This document shows, piece after piece, positions 22,689-34,270 of a stretch of 64,000 nucleotides of DNA. The DNA is from Oscheius sp. JU75. Its lineage: Eukaryota; Nematoda; Chromadorea; Rhabditida; Rhabditidae. The stretch lies in assembly GCA_037178855.1 (NCBI GenBank), contig JASJZC010000004.1:2294001-2358000 (forward strand). The letters are read 5' to 3'. The notes below the pieces were generated by a model that saw only the letters and a program-made list of their open reading frames with translations, was not told the origin of the DNA and searched no databases. Position 1 is the first letter of the stretch. Every line of letters begins with the position of its first letter. Position numbers and translations under genes: made by a program.

Positions 22689-23145
22689 ATGAAGAAGGCA
22701 TTGCGCGTTGGAAAGACGACTCCGTTGCCAGTGGAAGTACAGAATAACTTTTTCCAGGTCAAGAATTATTGGGACGAACTGGCTCCACTGGCCGAAGCCA
22801 TCATAGGCGCCACTTTGCCGAATCCAATCGAAGCAAGAAAGGCCGCTCCTGGTCTCCAAAACTGTCAGTCGAGGGAGAAGCACGACAGCTATGAGCAGTT
22901 CTACGCCATTCTCGTCTATCAGAAGATGCTGTAGGCATAACATGAAGATACCTTATAGTCTTCAGAGCTACGACAAGAACATGCGAGCGGCATATGACCT
23001 TGCTCAGGAGAGCCGAGATCACCAGGGGACAACCGAAGAGCTTTTCTCCGACGTGACCCAATTCCCCAACGTTAATTACCCGAATCTCGAGAAGGAGATG
23101 AAAGATCTGACGGAAGTACGTGGCGAAGAGACAACCGAGACATAG
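22689..23145 (+). CDS. Unknown helical protein
   Basis: The plus strand encodes VKNYWDELAPLAEAIIGATL, QSREKHDSYEQFYAILVYQK and, after a short intron near 22933-22960, SYDKNMRAAYDLAQESRDHQ with an acidic tail ending TEVRGEETTET at the TAG 23143-23145. The body is predicted helical, possibly coiled coil. The 5' structure is unclear: an ATG at 22689 fits this frame, but an upstream ATG at 22599 spliced by a 32-nt intron gives a different frame (SPIAPSKKLLFSQDEEGIAR) that stops at 22743. The apparent 28-nt intron is shorter than usual. Family not recognised. Confidence 0.45.
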
Positions 23146-23197
23146 ACACGGTTCAAGGAGCTCTCGAGCTCCGCAGAATAAACCGTTTCTATTATAC

Positions 23198-24418
23198 TCA
23201 CTTGTGATAACTCCCGTCTGTACAGAGAGCTATTAGCGACTGTTGGGAATGAGGTCCTTTGATGAAGCCACATGACATGACCTTCTGTTCAACTGGGATC
23301 TGGGCACAGCTCCTTCGTTCCTTGATTATTCCCACCTGAATCTTTGATCTGAACAAACAGAATAGACTCGTAACCTGTTGGAGAAGACTCCTTCGACTTG
23401 AACTTTCGTCACTTTCTCTGATTGCGAACACATGGATCGTGCCCTAGAAATTGTGTTGTTACTTTACTAATGGAATATACCTTATCCGAAGAGACAGCCA
23501 GATAACTGGAACAGGGACTGAACTGAAGACAGTGCAGTGTTGATGGATCGGCTCCTCTTCTGCACTCCATGAGTATTCCGTGAGTTCTAGTATTGAAAAC
23601 TCTGAATGAAGAGATGAAGAATGAAGAGACCAAACTGACCGAATGACGGTTCCTTTTAAGGATCCCGTGGCTACAAGAGTTCCGTCAATGTTGATGGTCA
23701 ACTGGACAATCTCAGTCAAATGGGCATCGATGGTGTTTGGAGCCAGCGAGGAACTGTCGGTGAGAGTCTTCAGATTCATCAGTTGGATACTCCCAATCTA
23801 CCAGGGTAATATTCAATTTGAGTCAGTGTCTTACTTTGAATCCGGGGTAGACGAGCATCTGACAGTCCTTGTCTCCACTCATAGCCACCAAACCAGCTGG
23901 GTTTGGTCTGAAAGTATGATTGAATGAGAAATATTTAAACACACCTGATGTCTTCGGTTCTGATCAGTCGGCAGGGGCTCGGGAAACTGAAGATGTGGAT
24001 CTTTCTTTCCTGGACCACAATGAGGCGGGTGTGTTCGACTAAAAGATTGATGATAGGCCCTCCTTTCACAGTTATCTGAACTCTTCTGGTTCCAGAAAGA
24101 CTTTCAAATACCTCCAGGATGAGGTCTTGTCTTTTGTCATCCCATACAAAGACCACATTCGACGGAAACTTGGCGGCAGTTCCAGCCCCGACAAAGACGA
24201 TCAAGTTGGATCTGTGGAGAATTGTACACAACTGAAGCGACCACTATGCAAAAAAGTCATGAACTCACTCTAACACTACCAACGAGATCTCTGTTCAAAG
24301 AACGCATGAGTACCGGCGGATTGCTGTTGAAGACTCTCACCCCGTAGTCACAGCCGAATGTGAAACAGTCCTGTTGCGGATTGAACGACATCGACATTAT
24401 TTTCGTGTTTGAATTCAT
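23198..24418 (-). CDS. epg-6: WIPI-family autophagy beta-propeller (WDR45/WDR45B type)
   Basis: Start MNSNTKIMSMSFNPQQDCFT at 24418 lies a few nt behind an acceptor. Six exons give a PROPPIN: VGAGTAAKFPSNVVFVWDD, LVEHTRLIVVQERKIHIFSF, GTLVATGSLKGTVIRVFNT, then the phosphoinositide-binding loop as ECRRGADPSTLHCLQFSPC and SSDKGTIHVFAIRE. The usual FRRG motif is CRRG here; both Arg residues are kept. The family binds PI3P on forming autophagosomes and acts with ATG-2; C. elegans EPG-6 is the WDR45/WDR45B member. The stop is at 23198. WIPI2-like ATG-18 is a less likely alternative because the sequence around the motif favours WDR45. Confidence 0.88.
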
Positions 24419-24872
24419 TTTCTGAATCGAAGAACGTCTTAGAAAAGGACTCGGAAGGGATGAGAAAACTGGTTCATGTAGCACGTGAGAAGCCTGTTTC
24501 TCTACAGCTAATCGATACGGATCTACGTGACCTATCTAGCCAGTAAAGATTTTTTTTCAAAAGCGAGGGAATAGACAAATAAGTGAAAAGAAAGGTTAGA
24601 GGATATAACAGCTGATTTTATCTCTCCCCCTCTCTATTCACATGACTCGGGTCTTGAGACGACGAGAGAAGAGAGAAGAAAGGATAATGGGACAGGTAGG
24701 TAAAGTAAAAGGCTCTTCAGTCGTCGGATACGGATATTTTACATTCATATTTTTTGTCCTTTTCTGAACGTCTTTAGATTTTGTTGTCATTTTTATGTTC
24801 TTCGAGGCTCCAACCGGTGTGCGGACCTTTGAAATAGCCAACGTTGTCGTCTTCCCCTGGGCCTCTTCCACC

Positions 24873-25118
24873 TCAGTACTGTTTCAAAACTCGTTTTTTA
24901 GTTTCAGTTGGAGCAGATTCTACCTTGAAAGTCTTCTTCGAGACTGTTTTCGTCTGACTCTTTCGTCCCCTCTTTATCTTGACTTGCCTCTTTTCCTCCT
25001 TACTCTTTTTCTTCGCCTCTCTGGTAATGAACCAGTATCCGAGGTAGGCGAGTGCTGCTGAAAGGGCGATGTTCGAGAGACAAAGAATGACAGATGATGA
25101 TGGAATCTCGGAGGACAT
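24873..25118 (-). CDS. Small single-pass membrane protein with basic tail
   Basis: The ATG at 25118 lies 15 nt behind a CTCTTTTCAG acceptor. The 81-residue product has one helix (VILCLSNIALSAALAYLGYW) near its N-terminus followed by a highly basic tail (REAKKKSKEEKRQVKIKRGR). This suggests an N-out/C-in small integral protein of the ER or nuclear envelope. It lies about 50 nt below the stop of the unknown minus gene at 25169, so the two could be co-transcribed. Another open frame (24638-24871) directly downstream may extend it by splicing, but I see no donor. Not recognised. Confidence 0.5.
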   Translation of the reverse strand: MSSEIPSSSVILCLSNIALSAALAYLGYWFITREAKKKSKEEKRQVKIKRGRKSQTKTVSKKTFKVESAPTETKKRVLKQY

Positions 25119-25168
25119 GGTCCTGTTGGACTACTGAAAAGAGGAACTAGCATCTACGCTGAAAAGAA

Positions 25169-25733
25169 TTAACCTCGAACTGAAGATGATGTGTTTATCT
25201 CTGCTGGACTACTTGCTGTCGTAACATTTTCTGGATCTGAGACACCTTCCAAATCTTTGTACAGGATATGACTCTTCAGAGCATGGTCATTGCCTTCGAA
25301 GAGGACCAAGGGACCAAAATTCTTGAAGGATTGAATCGAGAAAAGGTAAGAATGTTTCGGACAATTCCTGACCGTCAGACCCGGCGCTAAAGGAACAAAT
25401 CTTTCTGATAAACTTAAAACTGACTTTTAGAACTTTCTATCTCTTTAAGAAGAGACATACACTGCAGATCGCTGCCCTGAATCCCTTCAACCGTCAAAGT
25501 GCCTTCGATTTTTTGTCACTTTCCGAAGATCTGAACAAGTTCTGTCCGAATTGCCTGAGATGCCTACCTCTTTCTTCCGTTGTCGTCTTTTCGTCAATTC
25601 GAAGCTCTTCCGTTATCACTGTACAGTCAGATTTCTCTTGTTTAAAGAGAGTAGATCCACTGAATATTAGTCCAACAGTAGAAACAACTAGTATGGATAA
25701 AACTAAGCGAATGTTCCTTTTGAACTCTTTCTA
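25169..25733 (-). CDS. Possible signal-anchored protein, antisense to the next entry
   Basis: A minus chain without a visible ATG: RNIRLVLSILVVSTVGLIF (a signal anchor), FKQEKSDCTVITEELRIDEK, a 37-nt intron near 25564-25600, DLRKGSDLQCMSLLKEIET, another intron near 25385-25428, then LTVRNCPKHSYLFSIQSFKN, LEGVSDPENVTT with an N-glycosylation site, and a stop at 25169. The hydrophobic start plus a glycosylatable, Cys-containing body suggest a secretory-pathway protein. It directly overlaps the first proposed exon of the plus gene (25268-25346); at most one of these two readings need be right. Low confidence. Confidence 0.3.
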
Positions 25734-27050
25734 ACTTATGGGCTCTGGACGTAAATATCGACTTCTCTTATATGAAACAAGCATCCAAGTGTAACTGTTA
25801 ATTTATTCAAATGTAAAAGAAGCTCCAACAACAACAAACTATAACAATCCTAGACGACTATACACGAAAAGAGGGGAAATGAGATTAAATTAGAAGAGAG
25901 CATCACTCTAGAATGATGGGAAAAGAGTTACTGCTGGCCATCGAAGGCTTTGGCAGCCGGATTGTCTTTCGGGGAGTTCGAGTAATCGGGCTTCAGCCTC
26001 TTCTCAGCAATCTCCCCGTAAGGGTTAAATCCAAGTCTCTCCATCTCGGCCTTCATCAGCTTCTTCTTGTTTTTCGGATCCTGAGAAATGTTCTGTTTGC
26101 AAATGAGAAAGGAGACAGTACCTTCTCAGCCTCGGTCAACTTGGGCATGATGTCCGTGAAGACTCCAGTTCCAATAGTAGTCGGTCCTTGACGGATGGTG
26201 AAACGCTGCTGAGGCTCAATGAACATCGTCTGGTTAAGATGTAGCTCCACCCTGGAAGTTTTTATTGAGTTTTCATCAAAAAAAGTTTTACTTTCTATTG
26301 CTTTGGTTCTTTGCGACTAGAGATATCGTAATTGCATCTACAGAAAACTTTTTACTCTACTATAGGAAGACTCGAGAGAGCTACTTGAAACTCGACAGGC
26401 TCTAGAGGTTCTCGCCATGAATAATCGGACCAAGGTGCAGCCTACTTCTGATGCTCTGAATAAACTTGTCCTGTCTTCTATCAACAGCGCTGAGAAAGTG
26501 AGTCCCCGTTTTTCTTGGATATTTACGAGTTCAGATTCTTTTGCAATTGGCTGAAAACGGCGAGCTGGTCGAACCTACACGAATCGTTTCAAAGGAGAGT
26601 AGCTCAAATTCCAGGATGCAACTCAATGAAAAGTGTACTTGTCCGCACCAGTCTACTGTGACCATGTCTCACGCCCAATCAGTTCTTGTGACCTCCACGG
26701 AAAATCTACCACCCGTCAGTTCTCGCAGTTCCTACCTCGACTACGCGAAAAAGATCAGAAAGAATGCCTCGCAAAATTCTACCTGCTCTACAAAGGCTAA
26801 AATCATCCATAGTTCGGTAAGTCTCTCGTTAATTCTATTCGAAATTTTTTAGCTCACTATCAAGGAGACTCCCAACAACGGAATCAATCTCGAGGTAGAT
26901 GTCTTGGTCTTCAAGGATCATATTGCCCCAAAACGTCTGCAGCTCAGCATCTTGTGCCCCAATTACCAGCCGAACAGAATCTGCTTCGATGGTGAATGGC
27001 GCGAAATCGTTCCTTCCAAGAAGAGCGCTCTTTCTCTTCAACAGCCATAA
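25268..27050 (+). CDS. Unknown coiled-coil protein interleaved with EF-Tu
   Basis: A proposed first exon (MTLQSMVIAFEEDQGTKILE, ATG 3 nt behind TTTGTACAG) has a perfect donor AAG|GTAAGA and joins in phase, across about 1 kb, to [17 protein letters not shown] at 26363. Further exons read [57 protein letters not shown] and a well-formed C-terminal exon [20 protein letters not shown] to [20 protein letters not shown], ending near 27050. The distal exons are better supported than the first. The 26.3-27.05 kb exons lie inside the last intron of EF-Tu, and the EF-Tu 3' exons lie inside this gene's long intron. Family not recognised. Confidence 0.5.
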
Positions 27051-28562
27051 CATATTTGGTTAAATGGCAATAAATATTGCAGAACACTCACTCAGAAGCC
27101 TCTCCGGGCATGATGAAGTCTTTTCCTTGAATTTTGAGCACAGCTCCAGTGTCCCAGGTCAGAGAGAAAACGTGTTCGTTGAAATAGTTAGCAATGGGAG
27201 TCTTTCCACCTCCTTCTGTGGGCTTCAGTACGTACAGCTAGAGTTTATGTATGAGAAGAGGTGGTAAAAGAACATACCTGAGCCTTGACACGATCTGTGG
27301 CCTTGTGCTTGTGGCCCTGTGGAAGAAGAACACATCCGCGTCGAACATCTTTAGGACCGACTCCGCGAAGAAGAACTCCGAGTTGGTCTCCGGGCTCGGC
27401 TTGTTCAACGGTCTTACGGAATGACTCCAATCCAGAAATGGTTGACTGAACCCCTTCACGATCACAGCCGAGAATTTCGATCTTGTCTCCTCGTTTCAGA
27501 GTTCCTCTTTCCAATTTGCCGGTGATGACAGTTCCACGTCCTTTGATCGAGTACACATGTTCGGCAGCAAACATGGGCTCCTTATTCAGATCACGCTCGG
27601 GAATCACGAAACCGTTGTCCAGTACATCCAAAAGCTTCTTGACCGACTCTTCTCCAATGTCGGGCATCTTTCCTTCGAGAGCACACAAGGCAGATCCGAA
27701 AATAACCGGCAGTGTATCTCCTGGATAGTCGAATTCGTTGAGAAGCTCACGAATCTCCATTTCGACAAGTTCCCGGGTTTCGAGGTCTGGAACTTCGTCA
27801 ACCTTGTTCAGAAACACGACAACATTCTCGCGAGGGATTCCGACTTGTTTAGCGAGAAGTAGATGTTCGCGGGTCTAAAACAATAGCTGTGAAATGATAT
27901 AATAATTCGTTTACCTGAGGCATAGCTCCGTCGGTAGCAGCAACGACCAAAATAGCTCCTTCCATCTGGGCTGCTCCAGTAATCATATTCTTTATATAGT
28001 CAGCGTGACCGGGGCAATCGATGTGAGCATAATGTCTTTTGGCTGTTTCGTATTCCAAATGGTAAGCGTTGATGGTAATTCCTGAGAAGGTGGTTTATTC
28101 GAAGCTTTTAAATGAGTTAAAGGCAACCAGAATGGGAATTTTGGATACAAACCTCTTGCTTTCTCCTCAGGAGCGTTATCGATATCTTCGTATTTCTTGT
28201 AGGTAGCTCCTTTTTGAACGGCGAGAACTAAAATCAGAGTAAAAAGAATCGAAAGTGAACATGCTTTTAGTGATCGCAGAGGTGAGTGTAGTCTTTCCAT
28301 GGTCAACGTGTCCAATAGTTCCGACGTTCAAATGAGGCTTATTTCTCTGAACAGGTGGTAGAGTCTGAATGATGTAAGAACACTAACCTTGAAAACAGCC
28401 TTTCCTCCAGGAACAGATAAAGACCGTGCGTGCTGGGCAATTATCAGCCTTGCCATTTGGTTTTCCAACAATTCTGAAATTTGAAAACTGTGCAAACTTG
28501 GGACAAGAATCTTTACTTCCCGACGTGGGTAGATTGCGGCCCAAAACCGAAAGAATCAGCAT
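25928..28562 (-). CDS. tufm-1: Mitochondrial elongation factor Tu (EF-Tu1 type)
   Basis: The start at 28562 gives a mitochondrial presequence ([15 protein letters not shown], then [14 protein letters not shown]). GTPase motifs are [20 protein letters not shown] and NKVD; domain II ([20 protein letters not shown]) and domain III ([33 protein letters not shown]) follow. After the normal end (TDIMP) the protein continues 57 residues ([20 protein letters not shown] to AKAFDGQQ). C. elegans EF-Tu1 has such an extension, which contacts mitochondrial tRNAs lacking the T arm. The extension and the end of domain III sit on two exons separated from the rest by an intron of about 840 nt that hosts exons of an antisense gene. 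It delivers aminoacyl-tRNA in mitochondria. Confidence 0.95.
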
Positions 28563-29429
28563 TCTCTGAAAAATAACATGTATCACAAACTTTTCAAGGC
28601 AAAAGTTACTTGCGAGGGTGAACAAATGGCAAAATTAAAAGTGGAAATTTGAGGAATTAGAAATACTTAACGTTCGACGACGGGGCTGAATGTTGTAAAC
28701 AGAAGGCATAGCAACACGTAATTATCAATATCTCTGTAGTGTATTTGTTTCCAGTTTATGAAAGAGAATATTTTTTATTTCTTTGTTTTTACGTGAAAAC
28801 TACGAACTTTTAGTGAGCAAGACAAAAAGCAACTGTACAAGGTCATTCAAGCGCAAATTTCTACATCTTTTTTGCAGTATATACTTAGCTACGTAACAAA
28901 AAGAGTTTCGTGAAAACCACACCAGGAAACTGGGTAACGGACGTTACATTTTGAAAATAAATTCCTACTTTCGAACTACGCGCCAGAGTCATACTGTATA
29001 TAAGTACTAACATAATTTTGACGACTATTCAAACTGTCGTTTGCAAATGTCAATTTTGCAGCCGTTTTTCATCTCCTGGTCATCTTTTTCTTGCCCAAAA
29101 GTATCGTGTTATTACCGGCCTCGGCCCCTATAAATGTCAAAACATTCGAACAAGTCGATGTATTCCCGTTTACAAAAAGCATCTGAATAGATTTCAAACA
29201 AGTCGTGTGACTTGCAATCTTTTTGTTTGATCACGCTTGCCGCACAAACTGACGTGTCTGTTATCATTTATCTCAGAGAGCGCTAGAAAGTTGGGCCAAA
29301 CTTGCTGCGGTTCCAGTGTCTTCTAAATTCTCCTCTCTTTCTTTTCAGCTTGAGGTTATTGTTTCTATCCATTTCAGGGTACCGGTAGTATTCTTAGTCA
29401 AGTAAGAGGCCTATGATGTGCTGAGGAGC
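28563..29429. other. Divergent intergenic region
   Basis: This is the upstream region of EF-Tu (minus) and of the Sel1-repeat gene (plus). A minus micro-frame at about 28655-28710 starts MPSVYNIQPRRRT and has a GTTAAG donor after it; it might be a 5' exon or upstream frame, but nothing joins it convincingly. A TATATAA string lies near 28998. No RNA gene was recognised. Confidence 0.45.
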
Positions 29430-30481
29430 ATGAGTGCTCATCGCCTCTCCATCCCACATCTGATTCGAAATGGCCATCGTTATGCCACTTTTAGCCAAAC
29501 GCCCGTACAGGCACAAAACGATCCGCACAACGATGAACAAGTTGAAGTTGGGTTAGTACGTTGCTTTTTCTGAATATTCCATTTTTTTTTCTAGGCGCGT
29601 AAACGAAGCTGTTCTTCCGTACATCAATTTGGTCCCTCATCGGAGCGATGCCCATCTTTTCACGTACAACTTTGCCACTCCGACCTGGGTTAGCGGATAC
29701 CACTTAACATTTATCGTATCAATTCAGCCGAATGCGTACGGAATCAGCGAGAGGGAATTCGACGGTCTGAATCTCGGCTTTCTCCAGAGACTCCGCAACA
29801 ACGGTATTCAGTTTGCACTTCCACAGAAGAAGACAACTACTGAGGTTGTAGTTTATTTCTGCAAGTTCATTGATTTTGTTTAGGTCTCAGTTCAAACTGA
29901 TCTTTCTGAGGAAGACAACACGAAACGTTTCGAGAAGATCCAGCTAGACTTCGAGAACCAAGTTGGCATAGAATTGATGAACAAAGGATTGAGTGGTGAA
30001 GCAGTCAAGCATTTCTTACATGCTTCGGAGAACGGATGCATTGAAGCCATGTCCAATCTGGCAGACTGTCTTTTCAACGGCAATGGAGCTAAAGAGAATA
30101 AGCGCGAAGCCTGGCGGTTGTGGAATGAAGCAGCTGAACTTGGGCATGTCCCGGCTATGTACAATCTAGCTGTTTGCCACATTGGAGGAGACGGTACTCC
30201 AATGAATGAGAAGAAAGGACTCGAATGGATGTGGAAAGCTGCCAATGCCGGTAACTTTTTTAGTCAGTCTGATTCAACATGGCTTTCTAGGAAATTCTGA
30301 TGCTTCATTCTATCTAATACTCAAGCTGATTCACGATGGAAAGCCAGAAAGAGCTCGTGGTTTCATGAAGTACGCTCTTCGTGATTCCGATTACGACACA
30401 GAATTCCGTTCCTGGATACAAGACAAGGTGATCGACGAACGCTCTCTTAAAATGATTCGTGAAGAGATGGGCATCGAATGA
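29430..30481 (+). CDS. Sel1-repeat protein, probably mitochondrial
   Basis: The ATG at 29430 gives a basic, amphipathic N-terminus (MSAHRLSIPHLIRNGHRYAT) of presequence type. Introns near 29552-29594, 29846-29883 and 30250-30291 are removed. The C-terminal half holds Sel1-like repeats: ALGLSGEAVKHFLHAS-like helix pairs, CIEAMSNLADCLFNGNGAKE, EAWRLWNEAAELGHVPAMYN, LAVCHIGGDGTPMNEKKGLE and WMWKAANAGNSDASFYL. Such repeats form alpha-solenoid adaptors. The combination of presequence and Sel1 repeats recalls DELE1 of the mitochondrial stress response, but the middle part is not diagnostic, so I do not name it. Stop at 30479-30481. Confidence 0.75.
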
Positions 30482-31298
30482 GGTATTTTACCATTCCCCG
30501 TTAGTTATTTGGTTAGTCCTTTTACCCAATCGTGTAACAATTTCACTCTTCTCCTTCTGTTGCTTTTTAACTAGTCTTACTTGCCCCCGGTCAGTCCCAC
30601 AATTGTAGCCAATGTTCCGTATTTTGTTACCTGTATGGGTAAAGTATGTTTGTTCAAAATTCCCCAATAGGTCGCATGGCTCATGTAAATATTACTGGTT
30701 ATTGTTCGTTAGCATATATAAATTTTGATAAGTTATCGTTTTGTCATCTCCTTGGAGTATAACATCTCCACTTACCCTCTGCACACAAAAATGTTCAACC
30801 GATTTAGTTCTACAGATAGCCGTTCTTAGATTGGACTATAGAAAGTCTTACTTTTACTTGTACAGGTAGGTATTTTACCATTTTGTTATATTCTTTGGAA
30901 GGTAATGCTTAGATTTGCCCCAGCCGTGTACGACGGCTTCGCCCTCTTTTTATCTTGTGTTTGCATTGAAAACATTTCCCCGTTTTTAGACATTCTATCC
31001 TAGTTCTGGCTAGCGCCATCGTATTAGTAAAAATATTCCACCGAGGTATTAGATGACACGAGCTGTGGATTTTATTGTTTTCCCTAAATGCAGTTGTTTA
31101 CCCTCAAGCCTCGGTCACATCCTATATTAGCCGTGCGCGTGTTCAGCTAACATCCTTGTTAATTCGTAGGCCGCGCTGTTTCCCTGTTCTGTCCTGACTC
31201 AGCTGACTGCCCTTTCCCGCCTCGTGCATAATCTCTCAGCCGTCTACGATTGAGCGAATAGGCGGAGTTTGGAACTTCCTCCAGAAGATCCAGACTTC
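30482..31298. other. Gap of 0.8 kb with no supported gene
   Basis: Stops are frequent on all frames and no domain is visible. It holds the 3' untranslated region of the Sel1 gene and the upstream region of the operon that starts near 31299. The sequence is T-rich on the plus strand. Nothing else is recognisable. Confidence 0.45.
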
Positions 31299-33877
31299 AT
31301 GCTTTCCGTCTTACTCAACAGCGTTCTATCAATGACATCGAAGCTGACTCCCGAAAACTCACCAACTAAAAAAACAACAGCTCTGTTAGAACACTTTGAC
31401 TTTGAAGGTAAATTGGAAATGTGCATTTCTTAATCATTTAGATGTTTTCCACTGGTGCGCACGGAAAACTAATCACACAAGAGATAAACAACGATTAGAA
31501 ATTCCTAATCTGTTCCTAATGCTGTAGTTTTTCCTTACAAGATACGTTCTGCGTTGTGCTTTTCTGAGTATTCCCTGGGGGCTGCACTTTGAACCTTCAT
31601 CAAGGGAAATTGGTCTGGCATTGTGCATTCCGTTCCCGCTTAGTAGTCCCCTTTCAAAGCGAAGCTTGTTACAAAATCGAACTGATTTCCAGTTTTTAAA
31701 CGAACTAGTTTTCAGAAATCATGCCCACACAAGACCAGGAGTTGGATGAGGATAGCCGAAAGCTCAAGGTGCAAATCAAGGAGAAAGATTTGGTTAGTTT
31801 TCGTCAAGACAAGGGTCTTTGAAGGAATTATCCGCGTGGCCTTAAGAGGAGACATCCCACTGTGATTCAGACCTAATTGCGTGTACAATAGGCTAACTTG
31901 TGCTCATTAGGCTCTCAATCAATGGACAAACACTTGCTAGCGTGGTTCGATTTCTTCAATCACTGCTTTTTTTGGTACAAATGAAAGCGCAAATTCATTT
32001 ATCCAAAAATGCTACACAAAGGGGAGAAGGTTTCGAGCTGCTTAGAAGTTTTGAAAAAAGTTTATCGTTTTTTCAAAAGGCTGTGGAGGAAACTATTGCC
32101 CAGTAAAGAGGTTGGAAACCTATTTTTTCTTTAACAATTGTTACACTTAATATTTCTAGCTCTGCATCAATGGATGCGGCTTCTACGGGACCCCACAATG
32201 GGGCAATCGTTGTTCCAAATGCTGGAGAGCTCATCAGATACTTGAGAAACGAAACCAGGATTTTGCTCGGAATCAGTAAGTTTCTTAGAATGACTTTACA
32301 ATACCAATTTACAGAACACTGCTTAGCTTCGATAACTTTCAAGAACGACGAAAAACGACGACGGAGAGTCGCTCCCAGACTATCAAGCGACTTTTCAAAT
32401 CGCCTTCGCTCGTGGGCTCTTCTTCAAGTGAGCAACTTGTTTTTCTCCTCTAATCAAAATTCAGATGATTCACTTTCACAAGCTGCTCAATCTCCTCCCT
32501 CTGTTCAAGTCAGACAACGAGCTCTGAGTCCAGAAAGTCGTGCGGCCAGAGAAACGTTGACAGATTTCTTAGTGACCCAGCTGCCAACGACCGTGGTCAA
32601 TGAAGTCACACGTCAGACGAAACATGCCGTCAATAAGATTCATGAAGTAAGCACCTCCTCGTCACAGAATGCAAAAAAAAACCAACTTCTTGCCAACGTA
32701 TATTTTTTTACAGCTGATTCGCGTTCCTCCAGACGACCTCAGCGAACTCGTTCAACAGTTTTATCAGTATTTGACGGATCGCCTCGAACGTAGTCAATTT
32801 TTCACCACGCAAAACAGTTTGTTCTAATTAATTAGGCTTGTACACATATTTAAAGAGTCCAATCTACGATCTCAAGATGTCATCGAAGAAGTTGAAAAGT
32901 ACATCAGTGTCTGCTGTTACGACAAGCTCTTCTGTTCCAGTTCTGACGAGGAAATTGTCGATTTGTCTCTTCAAGATCGTATTCGTTCACTACACTGGGT
33001 CACCGCCGGATTCCTCGAGACAAAAATTGATTTTGCTCGACAAAACGTAAGTTTCCACGTCAATTTAAGACTGGATTCTCGGATTTAGGTGCGAGATCTT
33101 CTTGATGACGCTGTTTATGAGATGATTGATGTGAACAGTAGACGAAGGCCGGATGAAAAGTTGAATTGCCTGCTTCGTTGTTCTCACAAGATATTTGACG
33201 CTCTTCGAGAAAGCGGTTAGTTCCTTTTTCGGAGTTTCGTGAAAATGAGTTTAGGCTCATCGACCAGTGCTGACGAGTTTCTTCCCGTGATGATATACGT
33301 TCTGTTGAAGGGCAATCCACCTCTCATACAGTCCAACATCAACTTCATCTCCAGATTCGCCCTGCCATCGAGAGTGATGAGTGGAGAATCAGGCTACTTC
33401 TTCACAAATCTATCGTGCGCCATGAAGTTCGTCCAGGACATGAACCACGACAGCCTGAAAATGGCGAAAGATGAATTCGAAGCATACACTTCTGGCGATC
33501 TCGTTCCGCCATTGAGCACAATGAACTGCGACTGCACACAAGCTATTGGTTCGATGGAAAAGTCGCTGGCCAAGGTGCGAGCTTTGATCGAGAAACAACA
33601 CGAAATGAGCGCCAAAATCGAGCAGTTGGAGAAACGCGTCAGTATCGAAGAGGAAGCGATGGCCAAAGAATTCGAAAGGACCCTGGCCATTTTCGGATCC
33701 GAACACTACTGCCAAGTCAAGTGCGTACTGTCCAAAAAAGAGCAAGAAATGGCTGAACTGTGTTCGCTGACTTCCGGTAATACAAGTCGAGCTAATCTGG
33801 AAAACACAGTCGAAAGTACAATCAGTCGAGGTTTATTTTCTAACAATATCGTAAAGTTGAATTGATTTTCAGAATAG
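31299..33877 (+). CDS. rabx-5: Rabex-5, Rab5 guanine nucleotide exchange factor
   Basis: About nine exons. An A20-type zinc finger [20 protein letters not shown] (C-x3-C-x11-C-x2-C) is followed by a linker, then [20 protein letters not shown], and a complete Vps9 domain: [50 protein letters not shown] and [20 protein letters not shown]-terminal coiled coil ([20 protein letters not shown]) ends at the TAG 33875-33877. This order matches RABGEF1: the zinc finger binds ubiquitin, Vps9 activates Rab5 on early endosomes and the coiled coil binds Rabaptin. The start is uncertain: 31299 ([12 protein letters not shown]) or the ATG at 31721 ([11 protein letters not shown]) behind TTTTCAG. It is the first gene of a five-gene plus-strand array. 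Confidence 0.9.
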
Positions 33878-33979
33878 CGTTTGACAAGATTGCAAGTTTT
33901 AACGAGTCCTGTAAATAGTTGTCCCTACTAGTCATTGCTCCCTCTACTGCCAGCCTGTTCATTCACCTCATTGACTGTG

Positions 33980-34270
33980 ATGCTTCTTCAACTTGCTGTT
34001 GTAGCGGTCATTGTTTTCGTACTAGCACGAGTATTCTTTATGATAAAGGTAGGATAGATTCGAAGGGTATATCGTAGTTATTTGTAGACAGACGCGATTG
34101 TCTTGGAACGGCCAAGGCAACCTCGTTCCGACCCGGTTCAAGATCTTTCGGATTCCCAACAAGAGCCCGATGAAAAGTTGCATCCCAGCCTTCACTATCG
34201 ACGTCACCATTCGCGCCATCGTTCCATACGCCGCTCCGACTCTTCCAGTCAGTGGAACTGTGATATGTAA
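33980..34270 (+). CDS. Small single-pass membrane protein
   Basis: Two exons with one intron (about 34048-34086) encode about 82 residues: one N-terminal helix (MLLQLAVVAVIVFVLARVFF) and a polar tail (TDAIVLERPRQPRSDPVQDL) with a His/Arg/Ser-rich end (HYRRHHSRHRSIRRSDSSS). The ATG is 102 nt after the Rabex-5 stop, with a CTGCCAG acceptor between, so it is the second gene of the array. Topology suggests a signal-anchored protein with a cytosolic tail. Not recognised. Confidence 0.65.
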
